Below are positions 34,468 to 43,425 of a DNA stretch of 64,000 nucleotides, piece by piece. Numbering within the stretch: position 1 is the stretch's first letter; the number at the start of each line of letters is the position of its first letter. A program made the position numbers and the translations under genes. Below the pieces are notes generated by a model. It worked only from the letters and a program-made list of their open reading frames with translations, had not been told where the DNA came from and ran no database searches. Source of the stretch: Candidatus Delongbacteria bacterium. Lineage in GTDB: Bacteria > CAIWAD01. The DNA lies in assembly GCA_020634015.1 (NCBI GenBank), contig JACKCN010000001.1, positions 541,001 through 605,000 on the forward strand, given 5' to 3'.

Positions 34468-37152
34468 TCACAGTTCCCAGCTCACGCCCAGGCTCAGTTC
34501 ACGGCCCTGACGATAGCGGTTGGTCACGGTGCCGGCCTGGCGGAACTCGACCGCCTCGTCCAGCAGGTTGCGCAGGCCCAGGCGCGTGCTCAGCTGGCCC
34601 CAGTTGCGGCTGAGGTTCAGGTCCAGGCGATCGAAGGGCATTTCGTATTCATCACCACCCTGATTCACGCTGCCCACGCTGCTCAGGCGCTTGCCAAAAC
34701 GGTTCCAGGAGAGGTTGGCGGTGCTGGCCAGCTTCTCCAGCTGCCAGTTCCAGTTGAGGTTGAGGGAATAGGGTGACTGACCGAACATCGGCCGGTCGCT
34801 GCTGGCCTGACTGGCGCTGGTGCCACCGTAGGACACGCTGGAATGGATCAGGGTCAGGTTGCCGTTGAGGCTCATCGAGGCTGGCAGTTCCTTGCGCAGC
34901 TCGACTTCCAGCCCGAAGAGGTCCGCCGATTCGGCGTTGTCGTAATACACCTCGGGGTTCTGCGAATTGCGATGGCGCAGTTCGATGGGCTTGTCGAAAT
35001 GCTTGTAGAATCCGCCCAGCGCGGCCAGCTCGCCGATGCCGTAGAACCACTCGCCGCGCAGATCGGCGTTGTAGATCCGGGTCCGCTCGATCTCGCTGTT
35101 GCCGTAGGTCGTGCGTCCGCCAAGGAAATCGGCGAAGTAGAAGTCGGCCAGTTCGCGGAACTCGGGGCGGGCCAGAGTCATGGAAAGTGCTCCGCGCAGC
35201 GCGGTCTGCGACGTGGGACGCCAGGTGGCGTTCAGCGCCGGCAGCACGTCCGTGTGACGCCCCAACTCTTCGGAATTCAGCGCCTGGCGATCGGCTTCGA
35301 CACGTCCGCCCAGAGTCACGTCCAGAACATCCAGCGGGCTCCAGTCCAGACTCAGGTAGCCACTGATCCGGCGCTGGCTGGCATCGTAGGAATCGGAGTC
35401 GCGTGTGCCTTCGTAGAGGCGCAGCACTCCCTGCTGAACCAGGTCGGCGTTCAGGGCCACTTCGGCATTCTGGCCGCGCAGCTCCACCGGGTAGACCATG
35501 TTGGGTTCCAGCTCGTAGACGAACTTGCGCGCCTGGAAATCACGGGTGCGGGTCAGGAACTGCAGGCCGGTGCGCACGGTGAACTGGGTCTGTGGCTTGA
35601 ACTCCAGCCCCAGATCCAGATCCAGATTGCGGTCCTGCTGTTCCGAGAAGAAGTGCGAATTGGAGCGCAGCCCGAAGACGATCTCGTACTGGTTGGTGAC
35701 CGAGTTCCAGGCGTAGTGCGTGTTGCGCGTATCGGGCTCGCTGCGCGTGGTGCCCGCCAGACCCGCGCTGAACTTCAGCTTGCCCCCGGGCAGGGTGGCC
35801 AGGCGGTGATCCACTTCCAGCGTACCGCTCATCAGCGAACGGCGCACGAACTTGAGAATGCTCTGGCGATAGTCGCCGTCGGAGTTGTAGTAGTAGCCCG
35901 TGACCAGACTGGCCTGATCTTCGCTCTCGTTGACGTACAGAGTGCGCAGCCCGATGGTGGTGCGGGAATCCAGCCGCAGAAAGGTGTTGGCCATGGCGCT
36001 CAGGCCCGCGTCCTGGCTGCCGGCCTGGCGCTGGAAATCCGAGGACAGCGAGCCCGGCTGGTACAGGTTGCGGTACTCGCCGTCGCGGGAGTCGGTCTTC
36101 AGGTTCCAGCTGAAGGCGGTGGTCACGCCCAGCTCGCGATCGTGCGCCAGGCCGAAACGATCGGCCCAGCTCAGCGAGCCGCCCTTCCCCAGGCCGGCCC
36201 GGGAGGAGGTGGGCGTCCAGACATTCTGGAACGCGCTGGCGAACTGGCGACCGCTGGACGCCACCAGACGATCGGTCGCAGCCACCTCAGAGGGCATGGC
36301 GCGCGTGCCATCATCAAAGCCCAGGAAGTCCGTGTCGCCACCCGAGTAGCTCAGATAGTTCTGGTTGGTGCTGCGCAGGTTGTAGGAAGAACTCAGCCCC
36401 ACCTTGAGGGAGCGTCCCTCGGGAAACTCGCGCGTGCGGATCTGCACCGAACCGCCCCCGAACTCGCCGGGCTGGTCGGGGGTCCAGGTCTTCTGCACGG
36501 TCACGTGATCCACCAGACTGGACGACAGCAGGTCGGCGGGCACTTCCTTGCGGTCGGGATTGGTCGACGGCATCACCGAGCCATTGAGCTGCACATTGGC
36601 ATAACGCTCGCCCAGACCGCGCACGAAAATGTCCTTGCCACCGCGCACGGTCACTCCCGTGATCCGCTTGAGCGCGGCGCTGACATTGCCATCGCCATTG
36701 CGCGTGATCTGCTCGGCACTGATCGCGTCGTTCACCGTGCTGGCTTTCTGGCGTGCCACCAGCAGGGCGTTCTCGCCGTTGGTGAGCAGGGTGCCCTGTA
36801 CCACGATCTCGCCCGCATCGATCACGTTGGGTTCCAGTTCCATGTCCAGGGTCGTGGTCTGGCCGTCCACCAGCACGATCTTCTCCCAGCTCACGTCCAC
36901 ATAATTGACATGGCTCACCTTCACGCTCCAGATGCCGGCCTCAGCCAGAATCGTGTAGTGGCCATCCAGGTCCGTGGACGCTCCGGCATGACTGCCGGGC
37001 AGCACGATGTTGGCGCCCACCACCGGTTGATGATCGCGCGCGTCCAGCACCGTGCCCTTGAGCACGCCCCGGGTCGCCGCATGTGTGGCGGCGCCTGCTG
37101 CCAGCAACAGGACCAGCAGCAGCCCGGACAGGGCTCGTTGTGTGTGAATCAT
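34468..37152 (-). CDS. TonB-dependent outer-membrane receptor
   Basis: The 894-residue protein has a signal peptide and an N-terminal carboxypeptidase-regulatory-like domain (GVLKGTVLDARDHQPVVGAN). The plug domain follows (RITGVTVRGGKDIFVRGLGERY, DLLSSSLVDHVTVQKTW). The beta-barrel ends in the outer-membrane signature GRELSLGVSWEL (aromatic/Leu end). Such receptors import a ligand using TonB energy. The adjacent PhoR/PhoB-like pair and upstream 11-bp repeats suggest starvation-controlled expression, possibly for phosphorylated compounds. That ligand is an inference. Confidence 0.9.
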   Translation of the reverse strand: MIHTQRALSGLLLVLLLAAGAATHAATRGVLKGTVLDARDHQPVVGANIVLPGSHAGASTDLDGHYTILAEAGIWSVKVSHVNYVDVSWEKIVLVDGQTTTLDMELEPNVIDAGEIVVQGTLLTNGENALLVARQKASTVNDAISAEQITRNGDGNVSAALKRITGVTVRGGKDIFVRGLGERYANVQLNGSVMPSTNPDRKEVPADLLSSSLVDHVTVQKTWTPDQPGEFGGGSVQIRTREFPEGRSLKVGLSSSYNLRSTNQNYLSYSGGDTDFLGFDDGTRAMPSEVAATDRLVASSGRQFASAFQNVWTPTSSRAGLGKGGSLSWADRFGLAHDRELGVTTAFSWNLKTDSRDGEYRNLYQPGSLSSDFQRQAGSQDAGLSAMANTFLRLDSRTTIGLRTLYVNESEDQASLVTGYYYNSDGDYRQSILKFVRRSLMSGTLEVDHRLATLPGGKLKFSAGLAGTTRSEPDTRNTHYAWNSVTNQYEIVFGLRSNSHFFSEQQDRNLDLDLGLEFKPQTQFTVRTGLQFLTRTRDFQARKFVYELEPNMVYPVELRGQNAEVALNADLVQQGVLRLYEGTRDSDSYDASQRRISGYLSLDWSPLDVLDVTLGGRVEADRQALNSEELGRHTDVLPALNATWRPTSQTALRGALSMTLARPEFRELADFYFADFLGGRTTYGNSEIERTRIYNADLRGEWFYGIGELAALGGFYKHFDKPIELRHRNSQNPEVYYDNAESADLFGLEVELRKELPASMSLNGNLTLIHSSVSYGGTSASQASSDRPMFGQSPYSLNLNWNWQLEKLASTANLSWNRFGKRLSSVGSVNQGGDEYEMPFDRLDLNLSRNWGQLSTRLGLRNLLDEAVEFRQAGTVTNRYRQGRELSLGVSWEL

Positions 37153-37268
37153 GTGTTTCGCTCCCGTTCCTCTGGTTCCTCCGCCTCTCCCGCGGACACC
37201 CTGCCGGGGCGTCCGTCAGGCCGGGGAGATCCGTTCTTCCTCTCGGGATCTCCTCGTCGAACGGGACG

Positions 37269-37323
37269 CAAAGTGTCGGGATGGCGTCAAGCCACGGTGA
37301 GTCAGGCGTGAGTTTTCGGTTAA
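37269..37323 (-). promoter_or_regulatory. Five 11-bp direct repeats upstream of the TonB receptor
   Basis: On the minus strand, five consecutive 11-mers begin TTAAC, CTCAC, CTCAC, TTGAC and CCGAC. This fits the Pho-box geometry: a 7-bp half-site repeated every 11 bp, bound head-to-tail by OmpR/PhoB regulators. The block is about 117 nt upstream of the receptor start. The bases differ from the enteric consensus CTGTCAT, so the assignment rests on spacing and on the neighbouring regulator. Confidence 0.4.
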
Positions 37324-37345
37324 GGGCGGGAAGGAGGAAGCACTC

Positions 37346-39142
37346 TCAGGCGCTCGGGGCAGGCGCGCTCGGATCGGCGGGAAGGTGCAAAGTGAAGCGG
37401 GAGCCCGCGCCAGGACGGCTGTCCACACTGACGCGACCCTGGTGAGTACGGGCGATGTGCTTGACGATGGACAGCCCCAGGCCGGTGCCGCCCATGCTGC
37501 GGCTGCGTGCCCGGTCCACCACATAGAAGCGCTCGAACAGCCGGGGCAGGTGCTCGGCGGGAATGCCGGGGCCCTGGTCTTCAATGGTGAGGCGCAGCTC
37601 GCTCTCGCCGGGATCCACGCGCAGCGTGACCGTGCCCTCCTCGGGGCTGTACTTGATGGCGTTTTCGACCAGGTTGATCAGTGCGCGCTCCAGCATGGCC
37701 GCGTTCAGCACCCAGTGCGGGTCACCCGCGCACTCGACCGCCAGGTTCACCCGACGCTCGCGGGCCTTGAACTCGCAGATCCCCAACGCCTCCTCGATCA
37801 CGGCCCTCAGGCCGGTCAGCTGGAACTCGACGGTCTGGTCCTGTTCGTCGCGTTCGATGCGCGACAGCGCCAGCAGATCGTCGATGATCGCGCTCAGGCG
37901 CACGACCTGGCGCTCAATGATGCCCAGGAAACGACGGGCAGTGGGCGGATCTTCCAGCGCTCCTTCGTTGAGCGATTCGACGAAGCCCCGGATCGAGGTG
38001 ATGGGTGTGCGCAGTTCGTGTGAGACATTGGCCACAAAATCCTCGCGCACCCGTTCCAGGCGACGCATGCGCGTGATTTCGCTGAACACGGCCAGGCTGC
38101 CGATTTCCTGGTCGTCCAGGTCGTGCAGGGTGGTCACGCCCAGCGCCAGGTAGCGCAGGTCGGTTTCGCCCCAGGGCACGCACAGTTCACGGCTGCCCCG
38201 GGTGACCAGCGCGGGCATCAGCGCCTGGCGCAATTCCTCCAGCGGCAGCATGTCCAGCAGCAGGTTGCCGTGCAGACGGTCGCCCGGGAGACCCAGCAGG
38301 CGCACGGCCGCCCGGTTCACGAAGAGAATCCGGCCCGCCTTGTCCAGCCCCACCACCCCTTCGTTCATGGAATCCAGCAGCGCCTCGCGCATGTTCCGCT
38401 CGCGGGCCAGGCTGGCGATCTTCTCCTCCAGGCTGCCCGCCATCCGATTCATCGCCAGGGCCAGGGCGCTCAGTTCGGAGATCGGTACCGCTTCCAGGCG
38501 GAAACTGAGCCGTCCACTGGCGTACAGTTCCGCCGCGTGACGCATGCCTTCGATGGGACGGCTGATCCGCCGCGTGATCCAGAGTGCCAGACCGGCGGCG
38601 ATCAGAGCCAGCACCAAGCTGCACAGGAAGAGGAACTGGTAGATCCGGCTCACTGCTTCGCGGACATCGTGCAGGGGAATGCTGGTGCGCACCACGGCCC
38701 GCGGTGTTCCATCCCGGTCGAGTCGCAGGGCCACGTAGACCATTTCCTGCTGAAGGGTCTTGCTGAAGCGGATCGAGTGGCCCTCGCCGCTCTGGAGGGC
38801 GGCCAGCATTTCCGGACGGGTGCCATGATTCTCCATGCTGGCGGGATCTTCGTCCGTCTCCGCCAGCACGATTCCGTTCAGGGCCATGATCGTGATCCGC
38901 GTGTGCGAGGAGGGTCCGATGCGAAGCAGCAGGCGATCAAGGGCGTCGCGCTGATTGGATTCGAGAAGATCGATCACGGAAGGCGCCAGCAGCTGGGCGC
39001 GTTCCAGCAGGTCCTGCTGCTGGCGCTCGAAGGTCTGCTGACGGAAGGAGCGCCCGGCGAACACCGCCAGCAGCGCCAGACTGACCAGCAGGGTGGCCAG
39101 CAGTGCCGGAAAAAGTTGCAGGAAGAGCCTGCGATTCTTCAT
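37346..39142 (-). CDS. PhoR-like sensor histidine kinase
   Basis: This 598-residue kinase has two transmembrane helices (about 8-29 and 169-189) flanking an extracytoplasmic domain. A HAMP domain (RRISRPIEGMRHAAEL) and a PAS domain (LDSMNEGVVGLDKAGRILFVN) follow. The HisKA domain has His375 in VANVSHELRTPITSIRGF. The ATPase domain has LVENAIKYSPEEG (N box), EDQGPGIP (G1) and GGTGLGLSIVKHIA (G2). The domain order PAS-HisKA matches PhoR. ATG 39142 is chosen, 10 nt after the regulator stop. It probably phosphorylates the adjacent response regulator. Confidence 0.92.
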   Translation of the reverse strand: MKNRRLFLQLFPALLATLLVSLALLAVFAGRSFRQQTFERQQQDLLERAQLLAPSVIDLLESNQRDALDRLLLRIGPSSHTRITIMALNGIVLAETDEDPASMENHGTRPEMLAALQSGEGHSIRFSKTLQQEMVYVALRLDRDGTPRAVVRTSIPLHDVREAVSRIYQFLFLCSLVLALIAAGLALWITRRISRPIEGMRHAAELYASGRLSFRLEAVPISELSALALAMNRMAGSLEEKIASLARERNMREALLDSMNEGVVGLDKAGRILFVNRAAVRLLGLPGDRLHGNLLLDMLPLEELRQALMPALVTRGSRELCVPWGETDLRYLALGVTTLHDLDDQEIGSLAVFSEITRMRRLERVREDFVANVSHELRTPITSIRGFVESLNEGALEDPPTARRFLGIIERQVVRLSAIIDDLLALSRIERDEQDQTVEFQLTGLRAVIEEALGICEFKARERRVNLAVECAGDPHWVLNAAMLERALINLVENAIKYSPEEGTVTLRVDPGESELRLTIEDQGPGIPAEHLPRLFERFYVVDRARSRSMGGTGLGLSIVKHIARTHQGRVSVDSRPGAGSRFTLHLPADPSAPAPSA

Positions 39143-39152
39143 GGGGTGCCGC

Positions 39153-39860
39153 TCAGTTGTCGGACTCCTTGAATCGGTAGCCCACACCACGCACGGTTTC
39201 GATGTAGAGCGCGGCGTCACCCAGCTTGCGACGCAGGCCCACGACCTGCACGTCCACGGCGCGTTCGGTCACGGGATAGCCCTCCCCGCGCACCGCGTCC
39301 ACGATCTGGTAGCGGGTGAAGACCCAGCCCGGACGTCCCGCCAGCAGATGCAGCAACTGGAATTCGGTGTAGGTCAGCTCCACCACCTCGCCATTGAGGC
39401 GCAGCTGGTGCTTGCCGGGATAGATCTCGATCGGCCCGCGCCGGATGACCCGCGGTGGCTCCTCGCCCACCGGCGGCTCCACCGCACCACGGCGACGCAT
39501 CACGGCACGGATGCGTGCGCAGAGCAGGCGTGGGCTGAAGGGTTTGGTGATGTAATCGTCGGCACCGTGTTCCAGGCCGCGGATCATGTCGCCTTCCTGG
39601 CCTCGCGCGGTCAGCATGATCACGGGAATCCGCGCCAGGTCGGGGTTGGAGCGAAGTTCGCGACAGATGGTGTTGCCATCGCTTCCGGGCAGCATCAGGT
39701 CCAGCAGCACCAGGTCGGGGCGCAGGTCTTCGATGGCCTTGAGGGCACGGGCACCATCGGCCACGTGATCGCAGGCGAAGCCGTCCCGGTTCAGGGTGAA
39801 CTGGATCAGCTCGGCGATGTCCTCTTCGTCTTCCACCACCAGAATGCGCGTGCGGGCCAT
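39153..39860 (-). CDS. PhoB/OmpR-family response regulator
   Basis: The 235-residue regulator has a receiver domain (ILVVEDEEDIAELI; phosphoacceptor Asp54 in VLLDLMLPG; K106 in ITKPFSP). Its winged-helix output domain has LTYTEFQLLHLLAGRPGWVFTRYQI and RAVDVQVVGLRRKLGD. This is the PhoB-type layout. ATG 39860 fits the family start; ATG 39923, also with a ribosome site (GGGAGG), would add 21 residues. It binds tandem direct repeats in relatives, and candidate sites lie upstream of it and of the TonB gene. Confidence 0.93.
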   Translation of the reverse strand: MARTRILVVEDEEDIAELIQFTLNRDGFACDHVADGARALKAIEDLRPDLVLLDLMLPGSDGNTICRELRSNPDLARIPVIMLTARGQEGDMIRGLEHGADDYITKPFSPRLLCARIRAVMRRRGAVEPPVGEEPPRVIRRGPIEIYPGKHQLRLNGEVVELTYTEFQLLHLLAGRPGWVFTRYQIVDAVRGEGYPVTERAVDVQVVGLRRKLGDAALYIETVRGVGYRFKESDN

Positions 39861-39923
39861 TGACTGTTCTCCCCGGGCGGCAATGCCGGGATTGTGTTCC
39901 TGGGGTGCGAGTCGCCGATTCAT

Positions 39924-40146
39924 GGGTCCTCCCTGGGCGCTGGAAACGGAGCGGGCAGGACGGACACGGCGGACAAACAACGGGGCCACAATATGGAAGC
40001 CCGGCGATGGATGCAAACCTGCGGGCCTCACTCTGGGCGGCCCCGTCCGTCCCGTTCACGGTTGACGGCGAGAGCTTCACAAGCCGGTGTTAGACCCGGG
40101 TTAGCTCAGGGAAGGAATCGGGCAGGAATGACGCGGGATCAGGCGA
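39924..40146. other. Regulatory region upstream of the response regulator
   Basis: No gene is supported here. It contains the 11-bp repeats listed separately. The frames that cross it are extensions of the regulator ORF. Confidence 0.4.
40072..40104 (-). promoter_or_regulatory. 11-bp direct repeats upstream of the response regulator gene
   Basis: On the minus strand CTAACCCGGGT is followed directly by CTAACACCGGC and then TTGTGAAGCTC. The pattern (C/T)TnAC every 11 bp is shared with the block upstream of the TonB receptor. It would allow autoregulation by the PhoB-like protein. Binding is inferred. Confidence 0.35.
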
Positions 40147-40662
40147 TCAGCCGGCGATCTGGCTGGCCAGCACGGTCCAGTTGGGGTTGGTGGGCAGCTC
40201 CAGGCCCTCGGCCCGGTCCAGCAGGGCGCGGAACTCGCCCAGGGTCATTTCGCGGGCCAGTTCCAGCAGGGCATGGGCCGCCTCGGGGGTCTGCCAGGGT
40301 TCGCAGAGCGCCACCAGGCGGGTGATGTCCACTTCCTGCATCGAGAATGGCAGCCGATGGGTGGCCAGCCAGAAACAGATCTCGCGGTCCAGGTCCATGT
40401 TGCTCATCAGGACCCAGGCGCCGCGCAGGCCGAAGTGCTGGGCCAGTCGTTCCAGTACACGAATGCTCGGGCTGTGGTCCTGGTCGCGCAGCAGGGCCTG
40501 GATGCTGCCGGTACCCAGCCCCGTGGCCCGCGCCAGCGAGAGCACGCTGCTGCTCTGGCCCCCATTGCTTTCGGCCATCAACTGGCGCAGGTTGCGCGAC
40601 AGCACCTGGTGCATGCGTCGCACGTCTTCATCCACGCGCTTGCGGGGTCTGGGACTGCTCAT
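40147..40662 (-). CDS. XRE-like helix-turn-helix protein
   Basis: The 171-residue protein has an N-terminal lambda-repressor-like domain: LSRNLRQLMAESNGGQSSSVLSLARATGLGTGSIQALLRDQDHSPSIRVLERLAQHFGL, read across residues 22-80. A helical C-terminal half of unknown role follows. It is monocistronic, with no toxin or phage genes beside it, so it is probably a host transcription factor. Its target is unknown. Confidence 0.7.
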   Translation of the reverse strand: MSSPRPRKRVDEDVRRMHQVLSRNLRQLMAESNGGQSSSVLSLARATGLGTGSIQALLRDQDHSPSIRVLERLAQHFGLRGAWVLMSNMDLDREICFWLATHRLPFSMQEVDITRLVALCEPWQTPEAAHALLELAREMTLGEFRALLDRAEGLELPTNPNWTVLASQIAG

Positions 40663-40773
40663 GGGGACTCCGGAAAGAGTTTCCGACCGCGCCAGCCTTG
40701 CAGGTCAGGCGTTTCCCGTAAACCGCCGACCGCCGAAGGGGTTCCCGCGGTGGTCCGCCGCGGGCCGGGCGAC

Positions 40774-41676
40774 TCAGATCGAGGACAGGGGCCCCAGCCC
40801 CAGCCACCCCAGCATGGTGAAGACCAGCAGCAGCTGGGCACTCAGGCGATTCCAGCCGTGAGCGGCTTCCGACTCGGGCAGGCGCCACAGCCTGAAGGCC
40901 GCGCGCTGAAGCAGCAGCAGGCCCAGCAGGGTCACCAGACTCCAGAAACCCAGTGGGCTGAAGCGATCGGCCAGCAGACCCAGCGCCGTGCAGCCGGAAG
41001 CCAGCCCCAGCAGGGCCGCTGCGCTGGTGCCGAAGCGGGCGGCCAGAGTTTCCTTGCCTGCCAGGCGATCGGCGGGGGCGTCGGTCAGAGTGCTGCCCAG
41101 CGCTCCGGGCATGGCCAGCAGAAACAGCCCAAGCCATTCGTCGGGAGCCAGCAGGCCCCAGGTCCCGCCCGCAAGCAGCAGCCCCAGACCGGGAAGCACG
41201 AAAGCCACTCCCGATGCCTGCAGCAGCTCGCCGCCGCCCTCGTAGTTCAGGCGCAGGGGACGAAAACTGTAGGCGTGCAGCAAGGCGATCCCGGCCAGGG
41301 CCAGGGCGGGCGCACGCCAGTCGCCCAGCAACAGCCCGGCCAGCAGGCACAGCCCCAGGAATCCGGAGGCCGCCAACAGGCCCGCACGCCGCAGCGTCGC
41401 TGCCGGAATCAGGGCATCCACCAGCACACGCGATCCACCGGAAAAGAGGGTGGGGCGTGGATTCAGTCGGTCGGCGGCCTGGTCGGCCACTTCATTGAGG
41501 AACACGATGGCCAGTTGGTCCAGCCAGCAGGCAACCAGCAGCAGCAGCAACCAGCCGCTTCCACCCGCGGCACCGGCGTCCGTGGCCAGAAACCAGCCCG
41601 CGAGCGCGGGAGGCCAGATGTTGCCCAGAGAAAGTGGACGCGCGGCTTTGATCCAGTGATGCACTCGGGCGTTCAT
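40774..41676 (-). CDS. UbiA-family prenyltransferase (paralog 1)
   Basis: The 300-residue, multi-helix membrane enzyme should transfer a polyprenyl chain to an aromatic acceptor, as MenA or UbiA do. The two Asp-rich motifs are present: NEVADQAADRLNP and DAPADRLAGKETLA. The cytoplasmic loop YSFRPLRLNYEGGGELLQ is also found in the second paralog at 54030. ATG 41676 is supported by family length. A TATATTG promoter-like box lies upstream on the minus strand (41790-41796). The substrate (menaquinone or other) is not determinable. Confidence 0.82.
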   Translation of the reverse strand: MNARVHHWIKAARPLSLGNIWPPALAGWFLATDAGAAGGSGWLLLLLVACWLDQLAIVFLNEVADQAADRLNPRPTLFSGGSRVLVDALIPAATLRRAGLLAASGFLGLCLLAGLLLGDWRAPALALAGIALLHAYSFRPLRLNYEGGGELLQASGVAFVLPGLGLLLAGGTWGLLAPDEWLGLFLLAMPGALGSTLTDAPADRLAGKETLAARFGTSAAALLGLASGCTALGLLADRFSPLGFWSLVTLLGLLLLQRAAFRLWRLPESEAAHGWNRLSAQLLLVFTMLGWLGLGPLSSI

Positions 41677-41829
41677 GGGCGGGACCGATCGCCCGGGGCG
41701 GGAGCTGCAGGACAGGCATGTGTGACACACGGGCTTGCGCCGGGGACCATCGCGAGCACCTCAACTGGAACATGACTTGCGAACGCACTCAATATACGGC
41801 GGGAATGCGGCGGGAGGCCGAGCCCCACG

Positions 41830-41860
41830 AAAAAGCCGCCCCCGGGCAAACGGAGGCGGC
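41830..41860 (-). terminator. Rho-independent terminator of the CoA-transferase gene
   Basis: On the minus strand GCCGCCTCCG, a TTTG loop and CCCGGGGGCGGC form a stem with one mismatch. TTTTT follows. It lies 44 nt after the stop at 41905. Confidence 0.85.
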
Positions 41861-41904
41861 ATGCATCGAACAGGGAGTCGCCGGGCATGGCGGCCCGGAA
41901 TGCG

Positions 41905-43191
41905 TCAGATATGCAGTCCCCAGAATTCGCGGGCCTGCTTTTCCAGTTCCTCGCGGAAATCGGGATGGGAAATCCGGATCAGTTCCCGGGCGCGCTCGCG
42001 CAGACTGCGGCCCTTGAGATTGGCCACGCCGTACTCGGTGACCACGTACTGCACATGGGCACGCGTGGTGACCACGCCGGAGCCCGGGGCAAGCATCGGG
42101 GCAATGCGCGAGACCTTGCCGCCGGCCGCCGTCGAGGGCAGCGCGATGATGGCACGGCCTCCGGGCGAGAGGGTGGCCCCGCGGATGAAGTCCATCTGGC
42201 CACCCACGCCGGAATAGATGCGGGTACCAATGGAATCGGCGCAGACCTGGCCCGACAGATCCACCTGGAGCGCGCTGTTGATCGCGGTCACATTGGGATT
42301 GCGCCGGATGTTGGCCGAGTCGTTCACGTACTCAACATCCAGGAAGACCACTTCAGGATTGTCGTCCACGAAGTCGTAGAGGCGCCGCGTGCCCATGGCG
42401 AAACTGGTGACGATCTTGCCGGGGTGGATCTTCTTGCGCTTGCCCGTGACGACTCCGCGCTCGACCAGATCCAGCAGCCCCTCGGCGAACATCTCGGTGT
42501 GAATGCCGATGTCCTTGTGATCGCCCAGGCATTTCAGCGCCGCATCGGGAATGGCGCCAATGCCCATCTGCAGGCAGTCGCCATCACGGATCAGGCTGGC
42601 CACGCGCTCGCCGATGGCAAGGGTGGTCTCGGACTGCCTGGCCGCGGGAAACTCGGGCAGGGGAATGTTCTCCTCATACACGGCGTGGAAGCGATTGTAG
42701 GGGATGAATGCATCACCGTGCGTGCGCGGCATGCTGGGATTGATATGGGCGATGATCTTGCGTGCCACGTCGCAGGCGGCCTTGGCGGCTTCCACCGAAA
42801 TGCCCATGGTGCACATCCCGTGGGCATCGGGCGGGCTCACCTGCAGCAGCACCGTGTCCACCCGCTGTTCCCCGGCACGGAAGTACTTGGGAATTTCCGA
42901 GAGGAACATCGGAATGTAGTCGGCGCGTCCTTCGTTGACGATCTTGCGCGTGGGCGCGCCCACGAAGAAACAGCGCAGCTGGATGTGTCCTTCCAGCTCG
43001 GGTCCGGTCACCACTTCGGCGCCTTCGGTATGCAGCATCATCAGCGTGATGTTCTGCTTGTCGCGAGCGTGGTTGGCGATGCCTTCCAGCAGACGTACCG
43101 GAGTCGCGCCCATTGAATGCACCCAGACGTACTCATTGCTTTCGATCGAGGCGACCACCTCTTCCGGTGAATTCGCTTTATACGGTGCCAT
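41905..43191 (-). CDS. Acetyl-CoA hydrolase/transferase family (4-hydroxybutyrate CoA-transferase-like)
   Basis: The 428-residue protein moves CoA between acyl groups, for example acetyl-CoA to butyrate or 4-hydroxybutyrate. Family motifs are GQV-like turns, VSPPDAHGMCTMGISV, QMGIGAIPDAAL, the catalytic Glu region IGIHTEMFAEGLLDL, and GVGGQMDFIRGA near the end. Length is typical. It is a single-gene unit with its own terminator. The substrate cannot be set from the sequence, but a fermentative or short-chain acid role is likely. Confidence 0.88.
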   Translation of the reverse strand: MAPYKANSPEEVVASIESNEYVWVHSMGATPVRLLEGIANHARDKQNITLMMLHTEGAEVVTGPELEGHIQLRCFFVGAPTRKIVNEGRADYIPMFLSEIPKYFRAGEQRVDTVLLQVSPPDAHGMCTMGISVEAAKAACDVARKIIAHINPSMPRTHGDAFIPYNRFHAVYEENIPLPEFPAARQSETTLAIGERVASLIRDGDCLQMGIGAIPDAALKCLGDHKDIGIHTEMFAEGLLDLVERGVVTGKRKKIHPGKIVTSFAMGTRRLYDFVDDNPEVVFLDVEYVNDSANIRRNPNVTAINSALQVDLSGQVCADSIGTRIYSGVGGQMDFIRGATLSPGGRAIIALPSTAAGGKVSRIAPMLAPGSGVVTTRAHVQYVVTEYGVANLKGRSLRERARELIRISHPDFREELEKQAREFWGLHI

Positions 43192-43425
43192 TCCTGCCTC
43201 CTGAAACTGTTGCTGTCCCGGTCACCCCGGCCTTTTCCTGAAAACCCTATTCCGGAAGCCGCCGCGCTTGACTCCGCCGCACAGTGCCGGAAGCTAGAGC
43301 GCAGCCAACCGGCAATGGTTGACCCACATCAATCGGCCACTCTTCGAAACGACTGGAGCGCAGGAATCGGGTGGCTTTCGGCGACTGGGTGTTCCAAGTT
43401 GGCAGCCCACAAGCGGGAGGATGTC
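43192..43425. other. Divergent promoter region
   Basis: This lies between the CoA-transferase and the AraC-MGMT genes. CCTATTCCGG near 43248 resembles the promoter-like boxes elsewhere in the window. No gene is supported. Confidence 0.35.

Noticed and set aside
34843..37311. 822-codon plus-strand frame opposite the TonB receptor
   Set aside because: Antisense shadow; the receptor on the minus strand has complete domains, and the shadow has low-complexity composition (GQ/H/V-rich).
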